From Streptomyces hydrogenans (GTDB lineage Bacteria > Actinomycetota > Actinomycetes > Streptomycetales > Streptomycetaceae), in assembly GCF_014656075.1 (NCBI RefSeq), contig NZ_BNBS01000044.1:1-63883 (forward strand): a stretch of DNA of 63,883 nucleotides. Direction: 5' to 3'. Of the stretch, positions 41,185-49,845 are shown piece after piece. Within the stretch, counting starts at the first letter, position 1. Every line of letters starts with the position of its first letter. The notes under the pieces are model-generated. The model worked only from the letters and a program-made list of their open reading frames with translations, had not been told where the DNA came from and did not search any database. The position numbers and the translations under genes were made by a program.

Positions 41185-41603
41185 CCGACAGCGCCGGAGA
41201 CAGCGGCACGATCACCTGCGAGAAGTTCCTGCCCCACCCGCCCGCGGCGGTCTGGCGGGCCCTGACCGACCCCGGTCTGCACGCCCGCTGGTGGGCCGCC
41301 GGTGACATCAAGCCGGTGGTCGGCCACCGCTTCACCCTCGACATGGGCAACTTCGGCAGCCAGCCCTGCGAGGTGACCGCCGTGGAGGACCAGCGCCTGC
41401 TGGCCTACCGCTTCGCCGAGGGCACCCTCGACACCACCCTCACCTGGTCGCTCCGGCCGGAGGGCGAGGGCACGCTCCTCGTCCTCACCCATGCCGGCTT
41501 CGACCTCGACTCCCCGATGGGACGGCAGGCGTACGAGGGCATGGGCAAGGGCTGGCCCCACGTCCTGAACCGCCTCCCCGGAGCGCTAGACGAGGCTGCC
41601 TGA
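41181..41603 (+). CDS. SRPBCC (AHSA1-like) protein
   Basis: A 140-residue START/SRPBCC fold protein. It has the AHSA1-type start (EKFLPHPPAAVWRALTDPGLHARWW), a central beta-sheet (EVTAVEDQRLLAYRF; TTLTWSLRPEGEGTLLVLTHAGF) and a long C-terminal helix ending WPHVLNRLPGAL. Such proteins bind hydrophobic ligands and are almost always encoded with an ArsR repressor, as here by an ATGA overlap. Physiological ligand unknown. Confidence 0.88.
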   Translation: MTDSAGDSGTITCEKFLPHPPAAVWRALTDPGLHARWWAAGDIKPVVGHRFTLDMGNFGSQPCEVTAVEDQRLLAYRFAEGTLDTTLTWSLRPEGEGTLLVLTHAGFDLDSPMGRQAYEGMGKGWPHVLNRLPGALDEAA

Positions 41604-41653
41604 CCCGAGGTCTCACCGGCTCACCGGCCGGTCGGGAAGACGGGATCCGTATC

Positions 41654-41678
41654 GGGGCCTGACCTCTGGTCAGGCCCC
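41654..41678. terminator. Strong hairpin terminator after the arsR operon
   Basis: GGGGCCTGACC and GGTCAGGCCCC pair perfectly (11 bp) across the 3-base loop TCT, 50 bases after the SRPBCC stop. No T-run follows, as is usual in this GC range. The remaining bases up to 41870 hold the promoter region of the next gene without a clear hexamer pair. Confidence 0.8.
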
Positions 41679-41870
41679 TCGGCGTGGGGCCGTCGACGAC
41701 TCGCGGCGGCTTCGGGGTGCTCCGGGCCGCCGCCTCGTTCGTCGATCGCATGGTGAACAGGCCTTGCGTCGCGTCGCCCTGGGCCACTACGGTCCCCGTC
41801 ATTCCCCGATCATCTACGCGCGTCAACACGGCCGGGGTCTCGTATGCCATCACGGAGTCGAGAGGTCCAC

Positions 41871-42821
41871 ATGCGGCGAACAGCCCGTCTTCGAACCGCC
41901 CTTGTCCGCACGGCGGCCGCCGCGGGCGCGGCCCTGGCCGTGGTCGCGGTCGCCTTGACCGCCCAGGGGACGCAGCGCCAGGACCCGGGCCCGGGCGACG
42001 CCGCGGCGACCGCCCCGGGCATCAGCGGGATCACCGTGACCCGGCGCACCGGGGGCGGTTTCGAGGCCCTGGTCGTGCACGACAGCAAGAAGCCCGGAGA
42101 GCCCCGGATCTCCCGGTACGCCCACCGCCCCGGCAAGGCTCCTCGCGTCGTGCCGCTCGACTGGCGGGGCGCGGGCGAACCCGTCGACCTGGAGGCCGTC
42201 GACCGGGTGCCCGGCAGGCCGGGCGAGTACATCGCGCTCGCCTCCGAAGGCATCGGCTACCGGGTGCGGGACGCCGGGGACGCCGGGGTGGAGGTCCTGG
42301 ACCTGTTCCCGCTCCCGGCGATCTCGGAGGGCGACAACTTCGAGGGTTTCGCGCTCGCGCCGACCACGCGGCCCGGCGTCATGGTCGCGGTGTGGGCGGA
42401 CCGGGGCCAGGACGACCGTCCGGCCACGCTGTACGCCGCCCGGATGGTCCTCAACCAGTACGGCGAGCCCCGGTTCGGCCCCGTACGGACCGCCGAACTC
42501 CGTGCCCCGTACCCCGCGCTGGACGTCCGGCACGCCTCCGACCTCACGATCACGGCCACCGGCGAACTGCTCGTGAGCTCCGCGTCGGACCCGGGCGACG
42601 AGGGCCCGTTCGACTCGGCCGTCTACCGGGCCGGTCACGTCGGCCTCGACGCCGCGGGCACGGTACGCCTCACCCTCGCCGAGGCCCCCCGGACGAGGGC
42701 GACGTTCGAGGGTCACAAGGTCGAGGCCCTCGCCTGCGTGCCCGGCACCCGCCAGGCCGCGATCGGCACGGACGACGAGGCGAACGGGGGCGCGCTCCTG
42801 ACCGCGGCCCTCTGCGGGTAG
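41871..42821 (+). CDS. Secreted or membrane-anchored hypothetical protein
   Basis: A 316-residue protein with a basic N-terminus (MRRTARLRTALVRT) and a single hydrophobic segment (about 15-38) acting as signal or anchor. The mature part has repeated beta-rich blocks (GGFEALVVHDSKKPG, PGEYIALASEGIGYRVRD, GDNFEGFALAP, GVMVAVWADRG, DLTITATGELLVSSASDP, KVEALACVPGTRQAAIGTDDE) like a propeller or an esterase-like-phytase fold. No catalytic site is recognised. GAGAGG lies 5 bases before ATG 41871. It ends 45 bases before a transposase remnant. Confidence 0.75.
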   Translation: MRRTARLRTALVRTAAAAGAALAVVAVALTAQGTQRQDPGPGDAAATAPGISGITVTRRTGGGFEALVVHDSKKPGEPRISRYAHRPGKAPRVVPLDWRGAGEPVDLEAVDRVPGRPGEYIALASEGIGYRVRDAGDAGVEVLDLFPLPAISEGDNFEGFALAPTTRPGVMVAVWADRGQDDRPATLYAARMVLNQYGEPRFGPVRTAELRAPYPALDVRHASDLTITATGELLVSSASDPGDEGPFDSAVYRAGHVGLDAAGTVRLTLAEAPRTRATFEGHKVEALACVPGTRQAAIGTDDEANGGALLTAALCG

Positions 42822-42865
42822 GGCCTGAGGCCGAGGCGTACGGCGCCTACGGCGCCTACGCCGAG

Positions 42866-43850
42866 ATGCCCACACGTCCTGAGCCGGAGCGCTTCTTCTT
42901 CCTGGATGACGCGGACCGGGACCTGATCGCGTTGCGCCGCTCGGACGGGCACCGGAGGCGCTGGGCTCAACGCGGCAGATGACCAGGTCGCGGGGATCGG
43001 CGCGATGGTCGTACGCGGGACCCCGCGCGACAGCCTGTTCACCCTGGACACCCTGCTGAACCTCGACGGCGGGGTGCGCCCGGAGATGGCGGCGGCCGAC
43101 AACGCCTCGTACTCCGACATGGCCTTCGGCCCGTACAAGATGCTCGGTTTCCGCTTCGCCCCGCGCTTCCGAGACCTGTCGGACCAGCGGTTCTGGCGGG
43201 CCGACCTGCCCGGCGGCCAGGCGCCGGCCGCTGGAGGCGGTCGCCCGCAACAATGTGAACCTCAAGCGGATCGCCACGCACTGGCCGGACATGCTCCGCG
43301 TAGCCGGGTCGCTCATCACGAACCAGGTCCGTGCCTACGACCTGCTGCGGATGTTCGGCCGCGAGGGTCACCCAGACTCCGCTCGGCGCCGCGTTCGCCG
43401 AGTACGGCCGGATCGACAAGACCATGCATCTGCTCGCCTTGGTCGACCCGGTCGACGACACCTACCGCCGGTTGATGAACCGGCAGCTCACCGTCCAGGA
43501 GTCCCGCCACCGCCTGGCCCGCTCGATCTGCCACGGCGGCCGCGGCCAGATCCGCCAGGCATACCGCGAGGGCCAGGAGGACCAGCTCGCCGCCCTCGGC
43601 CTGGTCCTCAACGCCGTGGTCCTGTGGAACACCCGTTACCTGGACGCGGCCATCGCCCAGCTCCGCGCCGAGGGCCAGGGGATCAAGGGGGAGGACGTCG
43701 CCCGCCTCTCCCCGCTCATGGACCTGCACATCAACTTCCTGGGCCGCTGCCTGTTCACCATCAAGGCCAGCGGTCCCGGCCAGGGCCTGCTGCTTTTCAG
43801 GGACCCGGACGCCGTCGCGGACGACGAAGACGAGGAGCGACGGGCGGCGC
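42866..43850 (+). pseudogene. Tn3-family transposase remnant, deleted and frameshifted
   Basis: The start MPTRPEPERFFFLDDADRD and LIALRRSDGHR matches the N-terminus of Tn3-family TnpA of the Streptomyces type. After about 32 codons it jumps, near 42960, directly to the C-terminal part: GLNAADDQVAGIGAMVVRG, ATDNASYSDM-like AAADNASYSDMAF with a catalytic acidic region, then NLKRIATHWPDMLRVAGSLI and TNQVRAYDLLRMFGREGH in another frame (from about 43245), and EYGRIDKTMHLLALVDPVDD and LNAVVLWNTRYLDAA in a third (from about 43365). A normal Tn3 TnpA is about 1000 residues; most of the middle is gone and there are at least two frameshifts, so it cannot be active. No terminal inverted repeats were found nearby. 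Confidence 0.88.
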
Positions 43851-44276
43851 ACCCGACCTGTCGGACCGTTCGTGGTGGAATCCGTCCTGTCAGGTCAGGA
43901 CGATGCACCCCTGCCGAAGTCGCCAGCGGAGACGCTGCGCCCTACGCTGGGGATGTAGGAACTGTGGGCCATTCCGGGCGACCGCCAGGCGCGAGAGAGG
44001 CAGGCCCGAAGACGAGCCAGGCTCCTTTCCTTTCGCGTCGGCGTTTTCGACAGTCCCATCCATGTGTAGAGACGTCCTACGGACGCAAAGAACATCTGCG
44101 CCGCGGAGTATCTCCGCGCTGCTCCACCGCGCGGTGGCCCCGGCCGGCGCGAAATGAGAGTTCTGGCGCTGTTTCCTTTGCCGCACTGCGGCGTGCCGTG
44201 TCGCACAGCCCCATTGACCCGACCTCGAATATGTCGGCCTCGCATCACTTTGATGTGCCATCGACAAGGAGGAAAA
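43851..44276. other. Region between transposase remnant and orphan genes
   Basis: This 426-base gap is less GC-rich than its surroundings and has no credible gene. It contains two close palindromes, CGCGGAG-TAT-CTCCGCG (44102-44118) and CCACCGCGCGGTGG (44124-44137). These could be resolution-site or regulatory elements of the former transposon, or an operator for the genes downstream. Confidence 0.45.
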
Positions 44277-44660
44277 ATGAGCGGGTTCAGGGACATCGTA
44301 GGTCCCATTAAATTCCGGTTCACGAAGGAGGGATGGACGAGGGGAGTGGAGATCCGCGGCCTTCCGACGTTGAGTCTGCGGATCACGTTGGCGTCCCCAC
44401 TCGGTCCGGGAGGGGACGTCCAAGCGCAGTTGCACCGCCTGGGCGGCCCGGTGGGCGGCCCCGTGAGCCTGCCGGCGGACGGAGCATCGCATGACCACAC
44501 CTGGGCCAACCTGAGTCCAGGCATGTACAAGGTGGCTTTGACCAGCGGTACGCCGCTCCAGGGCCAGGCGAAGACCGGCACCTACACGCTCAGCAGTGAC
44601 GCCCCGGAAGCCGACGAGGCCTTGGCCTCCTTCGGCGGGCCCGAGCTCGAAGAGTCTTGA
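44277..44660 (+). CDS. Orphan small beta-rich protein, unknown
   Basis: A 127-residue protein with an unusually strong ribosome site AAGGAGG about 5 bases before ATG 44277. It opens MSGFRDIVGPIKFRF and has alternating strands (EIRGLPTLSLRITLASPLG; GMYKVALTSGTPLQG; KTGTYTLSSDA), as in a small beta-sandwich, and an acidic tail (EADEALASFGGPELEES). No family is recognised, and no signal peptide is present. It sits between the Tn3 transposase and resolvase remnants with its partner at 44770 and may be old transposon cargo. Confidence 0.62.
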   Translation: MSGFRDIVGPIKFRFTKEGWTRGVEIRGLPTLSLRITLASPLGPGGDVQAQLHRLGGPVGGPVSLPADGASHDHTWANLSPGMYKVALTSGTPLQGQAKTGTYTLSSDAPEADEALASFGGPELEES

Positions 44661-44769
44661 ACCCGCGTGGGTGTTGTCGCCTGCGAGCGCGGACCGACCT
44701 CGATCCTGGTCGAGGTCGGCCCAGGGTCGGCGCGGTGGGCCCGAAACCTTCGGCTGATGAGGAGCGATC

Positions 44770-45141
44770 ATGAGACGCGGCGGGCAGATTGACATCATCC
44801 CGAGCTGGACCCCCCAGACCGCTCAGATAGAGATCGAATGGGAGGACAGCGGGATCTCAGGTCCTCACCCGACCGACAAATGGTTCGGCACCATGGCATT
44901 CATCGGCGGAGCCATCAGTCAAGAAGGGGTCTGGGAGTGGGATCCCGCCGCAAAGACCCTTCGCCTATGGGTGCTGGTGCCAGGCGGGGAGGGGCACCGG
45001 CATCTGATCGCAACGCTCCAGCAGTTCACATTGCCCCTGACGTCGGGCATGACGGGGACCGGAACCCTGGCCCCCACTCTCGGGCTTCCTGTTCTCGGGG
45101 AACTGACGTTGTCCTGGCGTGGGCACGTCCATGGCACTTGA
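44770..45141 (+). CDS. Orphan small beta-rich protein, unknown
   Basis: A 123-residue protein with AGGAG 5 bases before ATG 44770. It is rich in Trp and beta-strand patterns (AQIEIEWEDSGI, KWFGTMAFIGG, VWEWDPAAKTLRLWVLVPG, LIATLQQFTLPL, TGTLAPTLGLPVLGELTLSW) and lacks membrane segments. It resembles neither a known toxin nor an immunity protein that I recognise. It follows the 44277 gene after 109 bases in the same direction; both could form one unit. Codon use is less GC-biased than in the flanking genes, consistent with transfer. Confidence 0.6.
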   Translation: MRRGGQIDIIPSWTPQTAQIEIEWEDSGISGPHPTDKWFGTMAFIGGAISQEGVWEWDPAAKTLRLWVLVPGGEGHRHLIATLQQFTLPLTSGMTGTGTLAPTLGLPVLGELTLSWRGHVHGT

Positions 45142-45251
45142 CGCAGGCGACCGCCCCGGACGCACCGGACCGGGCTCGGAGAGCACCGGTGCAGCGCCGA
45201 TACGCCCCCAGCGGCCGCCGCCTGCGATGAAGCACGGTGTTTACGCTGGGT

Positions 45252-45278
45252 CCGTTGAGTCTCATTTTTCCTCAACGG
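45252..45278. other. Hairpin downstream of orphan genes
   Basis: CCGTTGAG (45252-45259) and CTCAACGG (45271-45278) are complementary arms around an 11-base AT-rich loop that includes CATTTTTC. It can act as a terminator for the orphan genes or be part of a former transposon end or res site. It appears only once in the window. Confidence 0.5.
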
Positions 45279-45344
45279 GGACGGATCAGGCGTCCGAGTA
45301 GGAACGGCCCGGAGAACCGGTGTTGCTGTCAGGAGTTTTGACGC

Positions 45345-45620
45345 CTCGAACCGGCCGCGCCCGGCCTCTTCGCCGCCCTGGCCGAGTTCATCCGCGAACT
45401 CATCGTCATCGGCACCGACGAGGGCCCGGCCGCCGCCCACGAGCGCGGCCGGGTCGGCGGACGTCCGGGAGTCGCCACCGAGGAAGTCATCCGCGCCGGC
45501 TGCGACCTGCTGCCCGGCCCCGGCCGCTCCATCGCCTCGATCGCCAAGCTGCTGGGCGTCTTCCCGGGCACCCTCTACAACCACATCCCGGACCTGCGCG
45601 AGCTGCGCGTCGCGCCGTGC
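45345..45620 (+). pseudogene. Serine resolvase/recombinase C-terminal fragment
   Basis: One frame reads PGLFAALAEFIRELIVIGTD, then EGPAAAHERGRVGGRPGVAT and SIASIAKLLGVFPGTLYNHIPDLRELR. This is the end of the catalytic-domain E helix and the C-terminal HTH of Tn3-type serine resolvases. The N-terminal catalytic part with the active Ser is absent, and the frame runs on into unrelated sequence. Together with the transposase remnant at 42866 it marks the edges of a decayed Tn3-family element about 2.8 kb long. Confidence 0.8.
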
Positions 45621-45736
45621 CCCGCCGGATCGAAGCGCCGACGGAACACGAGTACAGCAGGATCGATCCCAGCGGCACTTTCCGTACGCCGACCACGCAC
45701 ACCCGAGGCCCCTTGCGGGGCACCCGCGGGCAATGG

Positions 45737-46918
45737 TCAGTTCCGGGCGGTGCGGGCCGCGTGCCGGGCGAGGAGACGGTCGCGTTGGGCCGGGTCGGTC
45801 GCCAGGTCGATCGCGGTCCAGGCCATGGCCAGGCCGCCGTCGAGGACGGCGCGGTCGGCGGCGGGAGTGGTGCCGTACCGGGTGAAGTCCGGGTGGTGCA
45901 TGATCGTGTCGCCGCAGTCGTAGCCGATGGACGGGTGGATCGTCGGGACGACGTGCGAGACGTTGCCCATGTCGGTCGAACCGCCGCGCAGGCCGGGGCC
46001 GTTGGCGAGGACCGTGCGGCCCAGGGCCTCGGCGGCGGCCTGGTAGCTGCGGCCCATCGCGAGGTCCTGGCGGAGGTCGGCGTAGTCGTTGCCGACGGTC
46101 TCCAGGAGGAGGTCGGCGCCGGTGGCGAGCGCTCCGGCCTCGAAGCAGGCCCGCACCCGCGCCTGGAGCTCGGCGAGCTCCTCGCTGGTGCCGGCGCGGA
46201 CGTCGTACGTCGCGGTGGCGTGGTCCGGGATGACGTTCGCCGCGTCGCCGGCCGAGGTGACGACGCCGGAGACGACCGCGCCGGGAACCATCTGCTGGCG
46301 GTGGGCGGCGATCGCGACCTGGGCGATCATCATCGCGTCGGCGGCGTTCACCCCGCGGTGCGGCATCGCGGCGGCGTGCGCGGGGACCCCGGAGTACGCG
46401 ACGGAGAGGCTGCTGATGGCGAGCGTGGTGAGGCCCACGGCGTCCTGCGGTGCCGCGTGCACCATCATGGCGGCCGCCACGTCGTCGAACGCCCCGGCGC
46501 GGAGCATGTCGACCTTGCCGCCGCCCGACTCCTCGGCCGGGGTGCCCAGGAGTGCCACGGTCAGGCCCAGGTCGTCGGCGAGCGGCGCCAGGGCCAGAGC
46601 GGCGGCCACGGACGCCGAGCCGTTGACGTTGTGGCCGCAGGCGTGGCCGATGCCGGGGAGCGCGTCGTACTCCGCGCAGATCGCGACGACCAGGTCGCCG
46701 GTGCCGACGGTCGCGCGGAACGCGGTGGGCAGACCGTACGCTCCGCGGGTCACGTCGAAGCCGGCGCGTTCGACGAGGTCGGTGATGCGGCGGGCCGCGC
46801 GGTGCTCCTCGTACGCCAGCTCGGGGTCGGCGTGCAGGGCGTGGCTGAGGCCGAGGACCTCGTCCTGGCGGCGGGCCAGGGTGGCCCGGCTGTGGTCGCG
46901 GGCTGCGGTGATCGTCAT
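45737..46918 (-). CDS. M20-family amidohydrolase/peptidase
   Basis: A 393-residue metal-dependent hydrolase of the M20D (AbgB/IAA-amino acid hydrolase-like) group. GIGHACGHNVNGSASVAAALAL supplies the first metal ligands (Cys and His), LLGTPAEESGGGKVDM the catalytic Glu pair, and late VPTIHPSIGYDC and DTIMHHPDFTRYG the last His. The lid domain in the middle (SVAYSGVPAHAAAMPHRGVNAADAMMIAQVAI) is typical. Likely substrates are N-acyl amino acids or small peptides. Its start overlaps the stop of the MFS gene (ATGA), so both are one operon, the transporter being translated first. Confidence 0.9.
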   Translation of the reverse strand: MTITAARDHSRATLARRQDEVLGLSHALHADPELAYEEHRAARRITDLVERAGFDVTRGAYGLPTAFRATVGTGDLVVAICAEYDALPGIGHACGHNVNGSASVAAALALAPLADDLGLTVALLGTPAEESGGGKVDMLRAGAFDDVAAAMMVHAAPQDAVGLTTLAISSLSVAYSGVPAHAAAMPHRGVNAADAMMIAQVAIAAHRQQMVPGAVVSGVVTSAGDAANVIPDHATATYDVRAGTSEELAELQARVRACFEAGALATGADLLLETVGNDYADLRQDLAMGRSYQAAAEALGRTVLANGPGLRGGSTDMGNVSHVVPTIHPSIGYDCGDTIMHHPDFTRYGTTPAADRAVLDGGLAMAWTAIDLATDPAQRDRLLARHAARTARN

Positions 46919-48360
46919 CGGAGGTCCTTGGACGGGGTGCGGTAGAGGAACGAGGCGGCGCCGCCGGCGATCGCGATCACGGCGCACATCACCCAGGACG
47001 TGGTGTAGGCGCCGAGGTCCGGCAGGGTGTGGCCGACGGCGGTGTGGCCGGTGAAGACGGTGAGGACCGCGGCGGCGCCCAGCGAGCCGCCGACGTTGAT
47101 GATCAGCTCGTTGATGCCGGAACCGACCGAGGTCCGGTCGTGCGGCACGGATTCGACGGCGAGGGTGCGCGTCGAGTGCTGGAGGAAACCGTTGCCGAGT
47201 CCGGCGAGCGCCGTGCCCAGGAGGAAGGGCGGGGCCGAGGAGTGCGCGGCGAGGACGATCCCGTACCCGACGGCCATGAGCGCGGAGCCGGTGACGAGCG
47301 TCAGCCGGTCGGTGACGCGGGCGGCGACCGCCGGGGCGGCGAGCGCGCCGAGGGCCATCGCGAGGAGGTTGGGGAGCAGCCCCAGGCCGATCGCGACGGG
47401 CCCGTAGCCGAAGCCGTACCCGGTCTCGGCGGGGCTCGTGCCGAGGAAGACGGAGTGGGCGACCTGGAGGCCCAGCATGCAGAAGCTGAAGGCGAGCGTC
47501 ACGACGGAGACGACGACCACGTTGCGCCGGGCGAACATCCGGACGTCGATCATGGGCTCGGCCGTCCGCAGCTCCACGAGCACCCACAGGGCCGTGACGA
47601 GCACGCCGCCGACCAGGGTGGCGAGCGTCCGGGTGGACGTCCACTCCCAGCCGGGGGTGCCGCCGAGGCCGAGCGCGAGCATCAGGGCGACGAGGCCGAC
47701 GGAGAGCAGGACCGCCCCGGCCCAGTCGACGGAGCCGCCGGGCCGGTCCTCGGACTCGGGGAGCAGCGGCCAGGTCACCACCAGCGCGAAGCTCGCGCCG
47801 ATCGCGGGCACCCAGAGGGCGGCCGTGGGGCTGTCCACGGTGGCGGCGATGACGCCGCTGGACAGCAGACCGAGGGTGAGGCCGCCGATCAGCGCCGCGA
47901 CCATGAGGCTGATGCCGCGGCGGCTCTCGGCGTCGCCGCCGTCGGGACGGTTGCGGAGGATGCCGACGAGCAGCGGGAAGAAGCCCGCGATGGCGCCCTG
48001 GAGGATCTGGCCGGCGAGCAGCATCGGGAACGAGCGGCTCAGACCGACGAGCACGGAGCCGGCGATGACGATCGCGAGGTTCCAGCGGAGCAGCCGGCGG
48101 TGGCCGTAGAGGTCTCCCATGCGGGAGAGGACCGGCGTGAACGCGACGCTCGCGAGCAGGTTCGCGATGCTGATCCAGTTCAGGTCCGCCGCCGTGACCC
48201 GGAGGGTGTCCGTGAGGCCCTTGAGCAGCGGGGAGAGGAAGCCCTGGGTGAGGCCGCTGGTGAGCTCGACCAGCGCGACGGAGGCGATGACCGCGCCCGC
48301 GGGGACGGGGCGTACGGCTCTTCTTCGTACGGGGGCGGTGCGGGTGCCGAGGTCCGTCAT
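46915..48360 (-). CDS. DHA2-type MFS transporter, 14 spans
   Basis: A 481-residue transporter with about 14 membrane segments. VLSRMGDLYGHRRLLRWNLAIV is the motif A loop and AEPMIDVRMFARRNVVVVSV the second-half start of the DHA2 subfamily. It is co-transcribed with the M20 peptidase, which suggests exchange of a peptide or acyl-amino acid whose hydrolysis it feeds or removes. The ATG at 48360 has GAGG 9 bases upstream. The divergent Lrp-like gene is the likely regulator. It shares layout with the MFS at 37589 but is not a close copy. Confidence 0.9.
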   Translation of the reverse strand: MTDLGTRTAPVRRRAVRPVPAGAVIASVALVELTSGLTQGFLSPLLKGLTDTLRVTAADLNWISIANLLASVAFTPVLSRMGDLYGHRRLLRWNLAIVIAGSVLVGLSRSFPMLLAGQILQGAIAGFFPLLVGILRNRPDGGDAESRRGISLMVAALIGGLTLGLLSSGVIAATVDSPTAALWVPAIGASFALVVTWPLLPESEDRPGGSVDWAGAVLLSVGLVALMLALGLGGTPGWEWTSTRTLATLVGGVLVTALWVLVELRTAEPMIDVRMFARRNVVVVSVVTLAFSFCMLGLQVAHSVFLGTSPAETGYGFGYGPVAIGLGLLPNLLAMALGALAAPAVAARVTDRLTLVTGSALMAVGYGIVLAAHSSAPPFLLGTALAGLGNGFLQHSTRTLAVESVPHDRTSVGSGINELIINVGGSLGAAAVLTVFTGHTAVGHTLPDLGAYTTSWVMCAVIAIAGGAASFLYRTPSKDLR

Positions 48361-48600
48361 ACGTACTACCTCTTCGGGAGGGCCGCGTGGGCTCGATGGG
48401 AAGGAAGGCCGCCCGGCAGGTGGGGGAGCGGGGGCGGAAGACGCACCACAATGTGGCGAGCGCGTGGCACTTCGGGCAAGACTTGGCCGTGAAGACGGCC
48501 GATTGCGGCGGAGAGGTGGGGGTCCACGGCGGATTCGGGCATGAAGGGGTTTCGCGAGGCGCCTTCGGGCGGGCTCGCGACCGGCGGGAGACGAGACGGA

Positions 48601-49803
48601 ATGACGACGGAACGAACGGCGCGGTACGGAGGCGGCGGCGCCGCGGCGCGGGGCGACGGTGCCGGCGGTGCGGCGCGTGGCGAGGGTGCCGGCGGAGGAG
48701 CGCGGGGCGAGGGCGCGGGGGCAGCCGTGCGGGGTGCGGGTGTCGGCGGTGGCGCGCGGGGCGAGGGCCCCGGTGGTGCCGCGCGGGCCGAGGGCCCGGC
48801 CGGTGCCGCCCGGGGCGAGGGCGTCGGGCGCGCCGTGCCGGGCGCCGGTCTGGACGCGCTGGACCACGGGATCCTGAAGGTCCTGCACCGCGACCCCCGC
48901 GCCCCCTTCGCGGAGGTCGCCGCGGCCGTCGGAGCACACGAGCGGACCGTCGCGCGGCGCCTGGAGCGGATGACCGCGGACGGGCGGGTCGCGTTCGTGG
49001 CGGCGCTCGTCCCCGAGTACCAGCACGAGGGGGTGACGGCGGAGATCGCCGTACGGTGCGCGCCGGGCCGCGTCCACGAGGTGGCGCTGACGCTCGCCGC
49101 CCTGGACGAGACGCGTTCCGTGGAGGTCGCCACCGGGGCCCTCGACGTGTTCGTCGAGCTCCAGGCCGCCGGGCACGACGCCCTCCTCACCCTCGTCGAC
49201 ACGGTGATCGGCCGGCTCGACGGGGTCGTGGACCTCCACTCGGCGGTGGTGCTGCGGCTGCTGCTGACGGCCAGCGACTGGGCGCCCTACGACGACGAGC
49301 CCACGGACGTGCGGCGGCACGCCATCGAGGGCACCCCGCTTCCGGAGCCCCCGCTCGTCGACGAGCTCGACCGGCGGCTCGTCGAACTGCTCCGGCGCGA
49401 CGCCCGCATGTCGACGACCCGGCTGGCCCGGGAACTGAGCGTCGGCGAGACCACGGCGCGGCGGCGGCTGGCCCGGCTGACGGCCTCGCACGTGCTGCAC
49501 CTGCGCCTGCACGCCGACCCGGCGGTCCTCGGATACCCGGTCGAGGCGCGCTTCCGGCTCGGAGTGCCGCACCGGGAGCTCGACGCCGCCATCCGGCTCC
49601 TCGCACGGGAACCGGCCCTCCGCCACCTGGTGGTCACGAGCGGCGGGACGAGCCTGCTCGGCTACTCCAGCCACCGCGACACCCGGGACTTCCAGGAGTT
49701 CACGGCCCGGGTCCTGGCCCGCCTGGAGGGCGTGACGTCGACGGAGACGGCGCTGCTGATGCGTACCTACAAGCGGGCCGGAGTCGCGGCGGTCCACGGC
49801 TGA
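48601..49803 (+). CDS. Tandem Lrp/AsnC-family regulator
   Basis: A 400-residue protein with two complete Lrp/AsnC units. The first (about 83-235) has DALDHGILKVLHRDPRAPFAEVAAAVG with HTH AHERTVARRLERMTADG, then the RAM-type sensor. The second (about 250-400) has VDELDRRLVELLRRDARMSTTRLAREL with HTH SVGETTARRRLARLTASHV, and a second sensor domain. Before them are about 75 residues of Gly/Ala/Arg/Glu repeats (GAGGAARGEGAGGGARGEG). ATG 48601 has GGGAG about 9 bases upstream; ATG 48541 is possible. Divergent from the MFS/M20 operon; a short inverted repeat CCACAATGTGG (48446-48456) lies in the shared gap. Amino-acid sensing is inferred. Confidence 0.85.
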   Translation: MTTERTARYGGGGAAARGDGAGGAARGEGAGGGARGEGAGAAVRGAGVGGGARGEGPGGAARAEGPAGAARGEGVGRAVPGAGLDALDHGILKVLHRDPRAPFAEVAAAVGAHERTVARRLERMTADGRVAFVAALVPEYQHEGVTAEIAVRCAPGRVHEVALTLAALDETRSVEVATGALDVFVELQAAGHDALLTLVDTVIGRLDGVVDLHSAVVLRLLLTASDWAPYDDEPTDVRRHAIEGTPLPEPPLVDELDRRLVELLRRDARMSTTRLARELSVGETTARRRLARLTASHVLHLRLHADPAVLGYPVEARFRLGVPHRELDAAIRLLAREPALRHLVVTSGGTSLLGYSSHRDTRDFQEFTARVLARLEGVTSTETALLMRTYKRAGVAAVHG

Positions 49804-49845
49804 GGGGCGACCGCCCGCCGCCCCGGACGTCCGCGCCCCGGGGGA

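Noticed and set aside
42700..45800. Intact Tn3-type transposon with terminal inverted repeats
   Set aside because: I searched for GGGG-type ends and matching inverted repeats near 42830-42870 and 45230-45740 and found none. Both mobility genes are broken.
37589..48360. The two DHA2 MFS genes as a recent duplication
   Set aside because: They share subfamily motifs only; sequence around the motifs differs widely, so they are independent family members.
45737..48937. Single frame of more than 1000 codons joining the M20 peptidase and the region upstream
   Set aside because: Only the first 393 codons from ATG 46918 match M20. The rest is antisense-type low complexity lying over the MFS gene in another frame.
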